The notes: a model not told the origin generated them from the sequence alone. A stretch of DNA of 64,000 nucleotides from Campylobacter concisus (GCF_003048615.2 NZ_CP049263.1:1488001-1552000); one strand, 5' to 3'; counted from the stretch's first letter, positions 37,313 through 47,387 are shown. A program made the numbers and translations.

Positions 37313-37891
37313 TCAGCCTTTTGCCTTACAAAAACAATAGTCCATATGATCATCCACCACGCCCACGCTTTGCAAAAGGGCATAGGTGCTAACAGAGCCT
37401 AGAAATTTAAACCCTCGCTTTTTTAGCTCCTTTGCCACAAAGTCAGACATCGGCGTGGTTGCCGGCACTTGCTTGATATTTTGATAGTGATTGATGATCT
37501 GTTTGCCGTCAAATTTTGGGTCGAATTTCTTTAGCAAATGTCCCCACAAATAGTCATAAAAGCTACCAAATTCTTGCGTCACAGACAAAAATGCAAGGGC
37601 GTTTACAGAAAGCGATTTTAGTTTTAATCTATTGCGTATGAGCCCTTCGTTTTGCATAAATTTAGCTATCTCAGCCTCGCCATAGAGCTTGATCTTTTCA
37701 GGGTCAAAGCCGTCAAACGCCGCTCTCATAGCCTCTCTTTTTTGAAGTACCCCATGCCACGAAAGTCCCGATTGAAAGCCCTCCAAAACTATCATCTCAA
37801 AAAATTTTCTATCATCTTTTATGACCTTGCCCCACTCATTATCGTGGTAGGCTATGTCAAGCTCGCCCTTGGCCCACTCGCAACGTCTCAT
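37313..37891 (-). CDS. tag: DNA-3-methyladenine glycosylase I
   Basis: Tag excises 3-methyladenine from alkylated DNA. The 192-residue protein starts RRCEWAKGELDIAYHDNEWG, with the zinc-site Cys and His. It also has FFEMIVLEGFQSGLSWHGVLQKREAMR and GFKFLGSVSTYALLQSVGVVDDHMDYCFC, with the closing zinc ligands. Length is normal. It is followed closely by the ligase and starts directly after the epimerase stop, so the three genes likely share a transcript. Confidence 0.96.
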   Translation of the reverse strand: MRRCEWAKGELDIAYHDNEWGKVIKDDRKFFEMIVLEGFQSGLSWHGVLQKREAMRAAFDGFDPEKIKLYGEAEIAKFMQNEGLIRNRLKLKSLSVNALAFLSVTQEFGSFYDYLWGHLLKKFDPKFDGKQIINHYQNIKQVPATTPMSDFVAKELKKRGFKFLGSVSTYALLQSVGVVDDHMDYCFCKAKG

Positions 37892-38950
37892 TTAGATCTT
37901 TATCCCGTAAAACTCGCTATACCACTCGACAAATTTAGCTACGCCGTCATTTACTTTTGTATTTGGCTTGTAGTCAAAATCAGCCACCAAGTCGCTCACG
38001 TCTGCAAATGTCGCTGGCACGTCGCCTGCTTGAAGTGGGAGAAAATTTTTCTTGATCTCACGGCCGATCTTTATCTCAACTGCTTTGATGTAGTCCATGA
38101 GCTCAACTGGGCTATTATTGCCGATATTATAGACCTTAAACGGCGCTTTTGAAGTGGCAGGGTCTGGGTGCTTTGCGTCCCAATTTGGATTTGGCTTAGC
38201 AGGGTTGTCGATGCACTTGATGATGCCTTTTACGATGTCGTCCACGTAGGTAAAGTCGCGCTTCATCTTGCCATAGTTAAAGACGTCGATGCTCTTATCT
38301 TTAAGTGCGGCATCAACGAACAAAAATAGCGCCATATCAGGGCGTCCCCATGGTCCATAAACCGTAAAAAAGCGAAGTCCAGTCGTTGGCACGTTAAATA
38401 GATGGCTATAAGTGTGCGCCATCATCTCGTTGCTCTTTTTGGTCGCTGCGTAGAGGCTTATAGGGTGATTGACCCCCTCGTGCGTAGAAAATGGCATGTT
38501 TTCATTTAAGCCGTAAACCGAGCTAGAGCTTGCATAGACTAAATTTTTGATCTCATTGTGGCGGCAGCACTCGAGGACATTCATAAAGCCTGTGATGTTG
38601 CTATCTATATAGGCTTTTGGATTTATGAGCGAGTAGCGAACGCCAGCTTGTGCGGCTAAATTTACAACTACGTCAAATTTTTCCTTAGTAAAAAGCTCTT
38701 TCATCGTCTTTTCATCAGCTAGGTCAGCTTTTATAAATTTTAAATTTGGATGCGTTTTTGAGGTGATAAGCTTGCCATAGTCTATCTCGCTCACGTCAAA
38801 GCCAGCCGTTTTTAGGCGCGCAAGCTTTAAATTTACGTCGTAATAGTCGTTTATCACGTCATATCCAACGACCTCATCTCCGCGCGCCACAATGGCATTT
38901 GCAAGGTGAAATCCTATAAATCCAGCTGTTCCAGTTACTAAAATTTTCAT
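37892..38950 (-). CDS. UDP-glucuronate 4-epimerase
   Basis: An SDR-family sugar-nucleotide epimerase of 352 residues. It has [33 protein letters not shown] (the characteristic N-terminal stretch of GlcA 4-epimerases), the catalytic SSSSVYGLN and [11 protein letters not shown], and [17 protein letters not shown]. It would convert UDP-glucuronate (the Ugd product) to UDP-galacturonate. It lies about 3 kb from ugd but outside the pgl run, beside DNA-repair genes. Substrate is inferred from the family. Confidence 0.87.
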   Translation of the reverse strand: MKILVTGTAGFIGFHLANAIVARGDEVVGYDVINDYYDVNLKLARLKTAGFDVSEIDYGKLITSKTHPNLKFIKADLADEKTMKELFTKEKFDVVVNLAAQAGVRYSLINPKAYIDSNITGFMNVLECCRHNEIKNLVYASSSSVYGLNENMPFSTHEGVNHPISLYAATKKSNEMMAHTYSHLFNVPTTGLRFFTVYGPWGRPDMALFLFVDAALKDKSIDVFNYGKMKRDFTYVDDIVKGIIKCIDNPAKPNPNWDAKHPDPATSKAPFKVYNIGNNSPVELMDYIKAVEIKIGREIKKNFLPLQAGDVPATFADVSDLVADFDYKPNTKVNDGVAKFVEWYSEFYGIKI

Positions 38951-38994
38951 ATTTTTCCTTTCATTTTGACTTATTTTAGTGCAAAAATGTAAAT

Positions 38995-39708
38995 TTATGT
39001 ATTTAGATCAGGATAGTCCCAGCAGTTAAACTCAGCGCTCAAATCGTCATTTTCTTGCCCTTTGCAGCATAGCCACTCAAGCCCTGCTCGCCTCTCCATA
39101 ACGACCTCTTCGTCAAGTCCAGCCGCCTTTGTGCCATTTACTCTTGCATTTACGCACGCCCAGTGGTAGCGATAAACTAGATCAAGCTTACTTAAAATTT
39201 CATCCATACTGCGAAGCTTTGAACGGCTTTTTAGCCCGCCCTCTCTAAAGACATTCATCACAAACTCGCAGTCACAAATTTTATCCATCTGACCGATATC
39301 TTCAGCTATACCAAGCGCCCAAAGCAAGATCCAAAGCGACTCATATTTCCAGCCCATATTCACAGCCGTGTCCATATCGGCTCTGTCCTCAACGACCTCT
39401 TTTTCTTTTACGCTTAGCCCATCATAGGCTTCACCTAAAAAGCTCTTTGCCCACGCCATATTTTCTTCGCCCAAAGAGCCTTCATCACGGATCGTGCAAG
39501 CGCACATGATCGCTGTAAATGAGCAAACTGCACGCCTTACTATCTCATCAATATCTCTTGGCATAACCTCGCTATTTTCATAGCGAAGCGGCAAGCTCTC
39601 AAGCACCGCCACGCCCTCTTTTTTTAAAATTTTTATGCTCTCATCTTTTCTTTGTTGTGCTGTTTTTGGCATATCCACACCTCTTTTAAAAATATCAAAT
39701 ATTCCCAT
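38995..39708 (-). CDS. DUF4272-family protein
   Basis: A 237-residue soluble protein without signal peptide. The segments [30 protein letters not shown] and [34 protein letters not shown] match the DUF4272 family as I remember it. The function is unknown. It lies 3 bases after mqo and so is probably co-transcribed with it. The start is ATG 39708; an in-frame ATG twelve codons later is possible. Confidence 0.75.
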   Translation of the reverse strand: MGIFDIFKRGVDMPKTAQQRKDESIKILKKEGVAVLESLPLRYENSEVMPRDIDEIVRRAVCSFTAIMCACTIRDEGSLGEENMAWAKSFLGEAYDGLSVKEKEVVEDRADMDTAVNMGWKYESLWILLWALGIAEDIGQMDKICDCEFVMNVFREGGLKSRSKLRSMDEILSKLDLVYRYHWACVNARVNGTKAAGLDEEVVMERRAGLEWLCCKGQENDDLSAEFNCWDYPDLNT

Positions 39709-39711
39709 TTC

Positions 39712-41058
39712 TTACCCAAAAAACTCGGCGTTAAATTTCTCTTCGTCAAAATTTTTACCCAAGAATTTGCAAATTTCCTCCATATCAGCCCTCGCCGTTT
39801 CAAAACAGCTAGTAGCCCCTGGGCTTGGCGTCATGTTAAAGCTTATGCCCTCGCCTGTGCTGATCTTGCCCTCGCCAAGCTCTAGCCTTTTTTTATTGCG
39901 GTCGATCACCTGTGGCCTTACGCCACCAAAATTTACAGCGTAGCTTAGGTCATTTTCACTTAGACTTGGCACGATCTTTCTGGCGTCTTTAACAAATTCT
40001 TTTTTGTTGATAAATGGCACTTCAAATAAGAAATTTCGCAAAATATATGACCTTATATCCCCATCTTTTAGTAAATTTGTAAAGACTTCAAGGACGTTTT
40101 TGTCAAATTTTAAGCACTTTAAAAAGTCAAAAAAGCTAGAACAGCCGTGAAATCTCTCAAGCTTTGGTATGACAAGGGCTGTTGGGCCAAAGCGAGTGTT
40201 GCCATTAGCTAGGATGTCTGGGTCGCCGTGGAGTGCGGCAAATGGCAACTTGTCGTTTTGCACCATATAGACTTTGCCGTTTAGCAGGCGCTTATTCGCG
40301 AAATAAAAGCTTCCAGCAACTGGCAGCGTGCTAAGATGAAGCCCATAACCCATCTTGTGAGCTAGAAATAGCGAGTGCGCTCCAGCATCGACTACGACGT
40401 AGTTTGCTGTGATCACCTCGCCGTCATTTATCTTGATGTGAAAGGTATCGCCCACCTTTTTCATATCAGTCACTTCTGAGCTTAAGCTGATCTCATAGCC
40501 ATCTCCGCCTAAATTTAGCGCATTTTGCACGAGCGAATTTGCCACGCCGCCAAAGTCCATCGTCGTAAATTGCCCATTTTGCGTGCCAATGGCGATGATA
40601 TTTTCTGGGCGCTCATTGCCATTTGCGTCAAAAACGACATTTGGCTCGATCTGCTTTAGCTTCTCTTTGTCATAAATTTCAAGATAAGCAAACAGCTCTT
40701 TAAAGCTCTCGTATCGCTCCTTGATGCGCTCTACTTCAGCATCTCCAATGGCTAGCGTCATCTTTTGATGAGCAAACATATATTTGCCCTCTAAGTTGTA
40801 TTTTAGAGCGTATTTTACTGGCATATTTGCCACTTGTGAGACCTTTTTTGCCTTTTCTAGCGTGTAGTTTGTCTCGATATCGCCGCAGTGGATGGTCTGT
40901 GAGTTTCCCTTGCCGCTTGAATTTAGCGTCGCTACGCCGTCATATTTTTCTAAAAGCGCGACCTTTTTTATATCGCTAAATGCAGCCAACTCGTAAAAGA
41001 GTGCCGTCCCGCTAATGCCCGCTCCAACAATTGCCACTTCAAAGTGCTTTTGCCTCAT
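39712..41058 (-). CDS. mqo: Malate:quinone oxidoreductase-type FAD enzyme
   Basis: An FAD-dependent oxidoreductase of 448 residues with the dinucleotide loop EVAIVGAGISGTALFYELA at the N-terminus. It also has SSGKGNSQTIHCGDIETNY, an extended substrate domain, and a C-terminal FAD segment GEGISFNMTPSPGATSC. The size and pattern match the Mqo of C. jejuni, which oxidises malate to oxaloacetate and passes electrons to menaquinone. The start is ATG behind AGGGGAG. The assignment is from family recognition; a related 2-hydroxyacid dehydrogenase is the alternative. Confidence 0.85.
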   Translation of the reverse strand: MRQKHFEVAIVGAGISGTALFYELAAFSDIKKVALLEKYDGVATLNSSGKGNSQTIHCGDIETNYTLEKAKKVSQVANMPVKYALKYNLEGKYMFAHQKMTLAIGDAEVERIKERYESFKELFAYLEIYDKEKLKQIEPNVVFDANGNERPENIIAIGTQNGQFTTMDFGGVANSLVQNALNLGGDGYEISLSSEVTDMKKVGDTFHIKINDGEVITANYVVVDAGAHSLFLAHKMGYGLHLSTLPVAGSFYFANKRLLNGKVYMVQNDKLPFAALHGDPDILANGNTRFGPTALVIPKLERFHGCSSFFDFLKCLKFDKNVLEVFTNLLKDGDIRSYILRNFLFEVPFINKKEFVKDARKIVPSLSENDLSYAVNFGGVRPQVIDRNKKRLELGEGKISTGEGISFNMTPSPGATSCFETARADMEEICKFLGKNFDEEKFNAEFFG

Positions 41059-41091
41059 TTTCTCCCCTGAAAGTTTAGTCGCACAAATGAT

Positions 41092-41097
41092 ACTATA
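41092..41097 (-). promoter_or_regulatory. -10 box upstream of mqo
   Basis: The minus strand reads TATAGT, 33 bases before the ATG, in the gap between the receptor terminator and mqo. Confidence 0.45.
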
Positions 41098-41160
41098 TTA
41101 AATTTAAATCAAACAGCAAAAAGCGAGGTGTGAAAAATAGGCTGTGTAAAAGTGAAATTT

Positions 41161-41180
41161 GGCAAGGCTCTCACCTTGCC
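41161..41180 (-). terminator. Terminator of the TonB-dependent receptor gene
   Basis: GGCAAGG and CCTTGCC form a perfect 7-bp stem around CTCTCA, directly after the receptor stop. On the minus strand a short run of T follows. A 35-base segment containing it (41148-41182) is repeated exactly at 43381-43415. Confidence 0.75.
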
Positions 41181-41186
41181 GTGAAG

Positions 41187-43189
41187 TTAAAATTTATAAG
41201 ATACATTTACCTTGAAATTTCTACCTGGCTCCCAGTCTATGTAATTTTGATTACCTGTATAGTCAGCCATTCTTTGTGACTGCGAAGCGTATGCCTTGTT
41301 AAAGAGGTTGTAAATTCCAGCATTTATCTCTAGCCCTTTAAATTTACCGCTGCTTGGTGCATAGGTAGCGTAGATGTCGCTAACTGCGTAGCTTGGTATA
41401 TTATCGCTCTTATCATTGCTGGCTGAGACGGTATTTTTTGAGGCAAAGTAGATTAGGTTGTAGCCTATTAGCGTATCGATCCTTGAAAATGCGTACTCTG
41501 CGTTAAATGTGTATTTATCGCCCTGATCGCGGTAACCGATGACGTTTGAAGCGTAGTAGCCGCCTGTTGAAGTATTTACAACTCTATCTTTATATTTTAC
41601 ATTTTGATGAGTGTAGCTAGCAGCTAGGCTTAGTGCGTCTAAATTTAGCCTTGCAAGTAGCTCAACGCCGCTTATATCAGCACCACCAGCGTTTTTTCTA
41701 ATCATTATCGGATTTGTTCTACCACCTGCTGCGTTATTATCGACTATTAAATTTTTATATTTTGTCATGAAGTATTTTGCAGAGAGGTTATATGAGCTAG
41801 CTTCATTTATATCGCCGTGGTATTTAAGACCAGTTTCGTAGCTGTTGCCAGTTGTAGGTTTCAGATCTTTGTTTGCTTCCCAGCTTCTGCTTCCACCTGC
41901 CATCATCGACTCCATAACGTCAGGCCCTCTAAAGACCCTCGCATAGCTTGCAAATGCGTTAAGCCCTTTAATGATCTCATAATCAAGTGCAAGCGCTGGG
42001 GTAAATTCGTTAAATTTATATGTGTAGCTCTTCACATTTCCAGCTCTGCCATCGTAGCTTTTTAGCTCGTGATGAGTGTATCTGATGCCAGGTGTAACGG
42101 TTAGCGAGCTAAAATTTAGCGCATCTTCTGCGTATATTGAGTAGTTATTTACCTTTTCTGGGTAGTGATTATCTGGTTTGTTGAAATTTTTACTTTGATA
42201 AAACTCAGCACCATATCTAAATGTCTGCGTCAAAGCACCAGTCTCGACTACGCTTTTAGCCTTTGCATTTATGCCATTTGTCTTTACGCCTAAAATTTTT
42301 AAGACTGGGTCATCTTTTTTGTGCTCGGTATTATATGCCGTTACCTCTAAATTCAAAAGATCGCTTGGCTTATACTCATACTTTAGCGTCGTCGTATCAC
42401 GCTCATATTTGCGGTAGTCATCGACATTTGCTCCATTATGCCAGCTACCAAATTCTGCTCTAAATGGATAAATGCCTTTAAATTCATTATGCTCTCTTGA
42501 GATAGAAATTCTATGTGCATCAAGGAAGCTATAACCAAGTTTTAGAAGATAGCTAAGGTCGTTTCCGTCGCCACCTATCTTTCTTTTATTGCCGCTTTTG
42601 CCATAGTCGTAGCCTTTGTGATTAATAGCTGCTATAAAGTCAAGCCCTTCACAACTGGGGCAGTAAAAAGCATAAGGCCTTGAGAAAATTCGCTGTTATT
42701 TGAGGCGTATCCTGTCTTTATCTTTGCGCCGATCTTCTCGCCGCTTTCTAGCAAGTCTTTTGCATCGACCGTTTTAAAGGCGACTGAGCCACCAAGCGCG
42801 CCAGAGCCATTTACGACCGATCTTGAGCCAACCTCGACGTCTATTGCCTTTATGAGATCAGGATCGATCAGCAAGTCGGCGTTATGGTGAAAAGTATTTC
42901 CATTTTGTTTCGCGCCATCTATCGTGATATTTAGACCGCGGTCACTTACGCCTCTCATATAAATTTTTTGATTCATGCCGTTTGTGCCGCCCACATAAAC
43001 GCCAGGGATGTCCCTCATCACGTCTTTTGCTAGGCCAGCGTTTCTAGTTGAAATTTTGATGTCATCAATGCCGTATCCACCGCTGCTACTTGTCACCTCA
43101 ACACCGCTTAGCACGCTCTCGTCTGCTGCGTTTGCACAAACTGCCACGCTTGCTGCAAGAGAGAGCTTAAATAAGCCCTTAAATCTCAT
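41187..43189 (-). pseudogene. TonB-dependent outer-membrane receptor, frameshifted
   Basis: This would be an iron-siderophore or haem receptor of about 667 residues. The first frame (43189-42632) has a signal peptide, the plug domain with IPGVYVGGTNGMNQKIYMRG and GSGALGGSVAFKTVD, and stops after VVKGLTL. The second frame continues from there without a gap: its upstream extension reads DFIAAINHKGYDYG, and it ends KVNVSYKF with the outer-membrane terminal Phe. One base is missing at a GGG run near 42645-42647; adding one G restores a single frame. It may be a true mutation, a rare phase state or a sequencing error. The start has a strong AGGAGGAG site. Confidence 0.85.
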
Positions 43190-43253
43190 CTCTCCTCCTA
43201 GTTTAATTATTAAAATTACTATTTTAGTTTATAATCTAATTTTGAGATTGAAT

Positions 43254-43259
43254 ATTATA
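43254..43259 (-). promoter_or_regulatory. -10 box of the receptor gene; AT-rich Fur-like region
   Basis: TATAAT on the minus strand, 64 bases before the receptor ATG. The region 43200-43265 is very AT-rich with several imperfect palindromes such as GATTATAAACTAAAAT. A Fur site is expected for an iron receptor but no clear 19-bp consensus is seen. Confidence 0.4.
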
Positions 43260-43393
43260 ATTTTAAATATAAATTTCAGGTAAAAATTTAAAATAAATGC
43301 GATTTTATAGCTATGAAAATAGAAATTTGTATTTGCTGTATAGAAAAAATAGCAAGTAAATTTTAGTGATTTTATTTAAGAAAAGTGAAATTT

Positions 43394-43413
43394 GGCAAGG
43401 CTCTCACCTTGCC
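43394..43413 (-). terminator. Terminator of the Old Yellow Enzyme gene
   Basis: The same 7-bp stem and CTCTCA loop as at 41161-41180, placed just after the stop at 43421. The repeated 35-base unit is identical, so the two terminators have a recent common origin. Confidence 0.75.
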
Positions 43414-43420
43414 GTAAATT

Positions 43421-44443
43421 TTAGTATGCCCTTTTATAGGCATTTTCTATTTTGTCATTTTCGCCAAATTCTTTCATGGCACTAAAAGCAAAATATGGGT
43501 TGCGCAGTAGCTCTCTGCCAAGCGCCACGCCGTCGCAAACATCACCAAGCAGCAGCGCCTCGCACTCGCTTGCCTTTGTGATAAGGCCCACTGCAAAGAC
43601 TGGGATTTTGACTGCATTTTTCACAGCTTTTGCATAGCCAGCTTGATAAAGAGGCGTAAATTTAGGCGCGCTATCAACTTTTGCATAGACTCCGCCAGCT
43701 GAGACGTGGATAAAGTCAGCTCCATTTTTCTCTAGCTCACGCGCTAGTTTTACGCTATCTTCTACGTCCCAGTCGCCCTTAAGCCAGCTACTTGCACTTA
43801 TCCTAACACCAACAGTGATATTAGCGCCAGCTTTGATCTCTCTTAAAATTTCAAGCAGCAGCCTTATGCGGTTTTCAAATGTGCCGCCGTATGCGTCACC
43901 TCGCTTGTTCGTGCCAGCGCATAAAAATTGATTTATCAAATATCCATGCGCCGCGTGTATCTCCACAGCCTCGTATCCTGCGCTCTTTGCCCTAATGGCC
44001 GCCTCCACAAAGCTTTGCTTGACGCTTGCGATATCCTCTGCGCTCATCTCTTTTGGCGTGGCGTAGTCTTCGCTAAATTTGATAGCACTTGGCGCTATGA
44101 TGCCCTCACACGTGCCCTTTCTGCCAGCGTGAGCTAGCTGGATGGCCATTTTGGCGCCGTATTTACTGCAGCCTTTTACCAGCTCCGCGTGAGCCTCGAT
44201 CTGCTCGTCACTCCAAAGCCCAAGGTCTTTTTTGGTGATCCTGCCACGCGCCTCCACAGCCGTCGCCTCAACGATGATCATACCAACACCGCCGATCGCC
44301 CTTGTAGCGTAGTGGAGCTTATGAAAGCACCTTGGACGGCCATCATCTTTTTTGACCTCATACATGCACATCGGAGCCATGATAATGCGGTTTTTGATCT
44401 CGATGCCGCCTATCTTAAGCGGCATAAAAAGCTTACTTTGCAT
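43421..44443 (-). CDS. NADH:flavin oxidoreductase, Old Yellow Enzyme family (YqjM-like)
   Basis: An FMN-dependent ene-reductase of 340 residues. Characteristic segments are LFMPLKIGGIEIKNRIIMAPMCMYE with the flavin-contacting residues, QLAHAGRKG, YEAVEIHAAHGYLINQFL with the substrate-binding His pair, and VFAVGLITKASECEALL. This places it near the YqjM group. The physiological substrate is unknown. The start is ATG 44443 behind AAAGGAAA; a longer frame to 44521 has no site and extends into the repeat. It ends at a strong terminator. Confidence 0.92.
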   Translation of the reverse strand: MQSKLFMPLKIGGIEIKNRIIMAPMCMYEVKKDDGRPRCFHKLHYATRAIGGVGMIIVEATAVEARGRITKKDLGLWSDEQIEAHAELVKGCSKYGAKMAIQLAHAGRKGTCEGIIAPSAIKFSEDYATPKEMSAEDIASVKQSFVEAAIRAKSAGYEAVEIHAAHGYLINQFLCAGTNKRGDAYGGTFENRIRLLLEILREIKAGANITVGVRISASSWLKGDWDVEDSVKLARELEKNGADFIHVSAGGVYAKVDSAPKFTPLYQAGYAKAVKNAVKIPVFAVGLITKASECEALLLGDVCDGVALGRELLRNPYFAFSAMKEFGENDKIENAYKRAY

Positions 44444-44536
44444 GAAATTTCCTTTAAATTTTTTGATTATTTTAGGATATTTGTTTAAATTCTTGGATTT
44501 GTAGGAATTTATCTCTTGCAACTTAGAAAGTTCGGG

Positions 44537-44651
44537 TAAATTTTAAAATTTCATGAACGAGCAATTTCGGCTCTAAAATTTGAGCTAAGCTACAAGCGAA
44601 GCCAAATTTTAGTAGTCAATTCTTGCGATTGAATGAAAGTTTTAAAATTTG
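44537..44651. repeat. Palindromic repeat unit, full form
   Basis: AT-rich terminal inverted repeats (AAATTTTAAAATT core) enclose an inner hairpin: CTAAAATTTG (44573-44582) pairs perfectly with CAAATTTTAG (44603-44612). GGCT pairs with AGTC past a one-base bulge. The outer stem is shared with 6782-6892 while the inner stem differs in sequence but keeps its pairing. Confidence 0.7.
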
Positions 44652-44854
44652 TAAAGCAATCTCATCAAATTTAAATGTTTGCTTCTTTGTTAAGGGAGAA
44701 GAGGCTTGAATTACGGTCTGCTTGCAGTTGCGAGATGAAGTCGAAGCAAAAGAGCTCCCTTCCCCCTTAACAATCCCCTAACCCCTACGACGTTAGAGGT
44801 GGCATGCCTCAGTGCTAACGCACAGCATGCGTTTTATCATCATGCGAGTGTCAG

Positions 44855-44941
44855 GCAAATTTTAAAAATTAATGAGCGAGCATATCACGCTTCAAAATTT
44901 AGTAAGTTGCTAAGGTGAGTGAGTAAGATTTTAAAATTTGC
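44855..44941. repeat. Palindromic repeat unit, diverged form
   Basis: The ends GCAAATTTTAAAAATTAAT and its near complement ATTTTAAAATTTGC carry ATGAGCGAG and GTGAGTGAG, so the terminal pattern is retained. The inner hairpin is poorly preserved. Confidence 0.5.
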
Positions 44942-44967
44942 AAAAGCTGAAATTTACAAAAACAATC

Positions 44968-45636
44968 CTATTTCTTCTCCTTAAACAAAGAAGCAAAATA
45001 CTCATCGATATTAACGCCATCTTTTTTCATATCTTTTAGCCTCGCCCTTACGTCGGCGTCTTGCCAAAGAAGCGGTGGTAGCGCAAACATCACCTTATCA
45101 AGGCTAAAATTTCTAACATCCTCGCGCCAGCCATCCCAGCGGTAAAGCTCGTAAAATTTAGATATATCCCCACAAAGTGCCCAGTATAAAAACTGCGAGT
45201 AGCCAAGCTGCGTATCTTCCCATTTGCCGCTATCTGGTGCGTAGTAAAAGACGTTGCCAGCTTTGCCACCAAAGGCGCCGCCATTTACCGCAAAAAATCC
45301 GCCCAAAACATCGTCCGCCACGAACAAATAGCTAGGCATCTGCCCTGCTTCGCTAAAGCTTTTGCCAAGGTTGAAGCTATAAATTCCGCGCTTCATCTGC
45401 TCGCATCCTGAGCCAAGCAGGCGCAACCAACCACCATCTATCACTATGCCGCCGCACCCATAAACAAGCGCTCCCATCGGTGATCGAGTGGTGACCTGAA
45501 GCCCTAAAAGCTCGCTTTGCGCCCTACTCTCATCGCGAGGTAAAATTTCATAGTCGTTTTTAGCCTCTTTTAGCCACTCTTCGATCAGCGCCCAGCCTGG
45601 CTCATTTGTATCTATAAGCTCGTCTAAAGCTCTCAT
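44968..45636 (-). CDS. DUF2625-family protein
   Basis: A 222-residue soluble protein without signal peptide. It starts MRALDELIDTNEPGWALIEEWL and contains TTRSPMGALVYGCGGIVIDGGWLRLLGSG and VADDVLGGFFAVNGGAFG. These identify DUF2625, whose function is unknown. The WYxFLYWALCGDI-like segment and the many aromatic residues are typical. ATG follows AAAGGAC. It lies 79 bases downstream of fabI, beyond a terminator hairpin, so it may have its own transcript. Confidence 0.82.
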   Translation of the reverse strand: MRALDELIDTNEPGWALIEEWLKEAKNDYEILPRDESRAQSELLGLQVTTRSPMGALVYGCGGIVIDGGWLRLLGSGCEQMKRGIYSFNLGKSFSEAGQMPSYLFVADDVLGGFFAVNGGAFGGKAGNVFYYAPDSGKWEDTQLGYSQFLYWALCGDISKFYELYRWDGWREDVRNFSLDKVMFALPPLLWQDADVRARLKDMKKDGVNIDEYFASLFKEKK

Positions 45637-45679
45637 TTTCTGTCCTTTCGATAAATTTGGTGAAATTTAAAAGAAGAAT

Positions 45680-45699
45680 TTGGCGAGTCGCCCCGCCAA
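45680..45699 (-). terminator. Terminator downstream of fabI
   Basis: TTGGCG and CGCCAA form a 6-bp stem with an 8-base loop, 16 bases after the fabI stop. On the minus strand a T-rich tract follows. Confidence 0.65.
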
Positions 45700-45715
45700 A
45701 ATTTATATCAGTAGA

Positions 45716-46546
<831 letters not shown>

Positions 46547-46608
46547 CTATTTTTGCTTGGCTTTTGAGCGATATTTAAATTTTAAACCAAATTTAATAGC
46601 GGCAGTAT

Positions 46609-46708
46609 CGTGAGATGAATTTTAATGTTGTGTAGAAATTTTAAGTCAAGACTAGGCAAATAGCCTGTCGCAGACTTAAAATTTCGAACTCATTAAAAAG
46701 CGCTCACG
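46609..46708. repeat. Large nested palindrome between tpiA and fabI
   Basis: The outer arms CGTGAG (46609-46614) and CTCACG (46703-46708) enclose a perfect 13-bp inner stem, GAAATTTTAAGTC (46635-46647) with GACTTAAAATTTC (46673-46685). The central loop contains AGGC/GCCT. The right arm overlaps the tpiA stop codon. It could end tpiA transcripts or form a stable mRNA 3' end. The nested layout resembles the repeat units at 6782 and 44537, but the sequence is not closely related. Confidence 0.65.
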
Positions 46709-47384
46709 AGACAACGCGTATCAAATTTAAAAAATTATTCGCATCCCAGCTAGCTGTGCCTACCAAAACCCCATCGCAGCTTTTTATACCTGCGATATCA
46801 GCGATATTTGCTGCATTGACGCTTCCGCCGTAAAGTAGCGGCACGTTTGCCTTTGTCTTTAAAAAACTTAGCACCTCATCTATCTGCTCTATGCTAGCGC
46901 TCCTGCCAGTTCCTATCGCCCAGATCGGCTCGTAGGCGATGACTAAATTTTTATAGCCAAGGTCTATATTTTCAAGCTGACGGCTTAGAAATTCTTTGGT
47001 CGCTCCGCTTTCGTTTGTGCTTAAATTTTCGCCGATGCAGTAGATCATGTTCCAGCCATTTTTTGCGGCAAAGTCAAATTTCGCTCGCAAAAACTCCTCG
47101 CTTTCGTTTAAAATTTCACGCCTCTCAGAGTGGCCGATCAGCACATCTTTGATCTCAAATTCATCAAGCATCGCCTTGCCGATCTCGCCAGTAAATGCCC
47201 CACTCTCGCATGGGTAGAAATTCTGCGCTCCAAGCCTAAAAAGATGCCTTTTTTCATCAAAGGCACTAGCCGGAGCAAAGACGCTCACGTCGTCGTTTGC
47301 GCTTAAATTTTCGTCTAAAATTTTCGCGTACTCTCTAAAGCTCTCTCTTGTGTGGTTGCACTTTAAATTCGCTAGAAATTTCAA
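46704..47384 (-). CDS. tpiA: Triose-phosphate isomerase
   Basis: TpiA interconverts dihydroxyacetone phosphate and glyceraldehyde 3-phosphate. The 226-residue TIM barrel is short, as in other Campylobacter species. Substrate-binding NLKCN is near the start, the catalytic His in IGHSERREI, the catalytic Glu in IAYEPIWAIGTGRSAS, and the phosphate loop in LYGGSVNAANIADI. It follows pgk by 3 bases. Its stop lies within a palindrome. Confidence 0.96.
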   Translation of the reverse strand: MKFLANLKCNHTRESFREYAKILDENLSANDDVSVFAPASAFDEKRHLFRLGAQNFYPCESGAFTGEIGKAMLDEFEIKDVLIGHSERREILNESEEFLRAKFDFAAKNGWNMIYCIGENLSTNESGATKEFLSRQLENIDLGYKNLVIAYEPIWAIGTGRSASIEQIDEVLSFLKTKANVPLLYGGSVNAANIADIAGIKSCDGVLVGTASWDANNFLNLIRVVS

Positions 47385-47387
47385 GAC

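Larger units (their letters stand above)
44537..44941. repeat. Composite dispersed repeat, copy 2
   Basis: This fills most of the 524-base gene-free interval before the DUF2625 gene. It has a full palindromic unit (44537-44651), a spacer of about 200 bases, and a second, diverged unit (44855-44941). The spacer carries a 10-bp inverted repeat, TTGTTAAGGG (44687-44696) with CCCTTAACAA (44764-44773). It also carries the conserved hairpin GCATGC..GTGC-TAAC-GCAC..GCATGC (44802-44830). Copy 1 lies at 6537-6892. An upper stretch of about 105 bases of spacer is nearly identical in the two copies. Confidence 0.75.

Noticed and set aside
43190-43265. A Fur-binding site before the iron receptor
   Set aside because: The region is AT-rich with many weak palindromes, but no stretch matches the 19-bp consensus well enough to name one.
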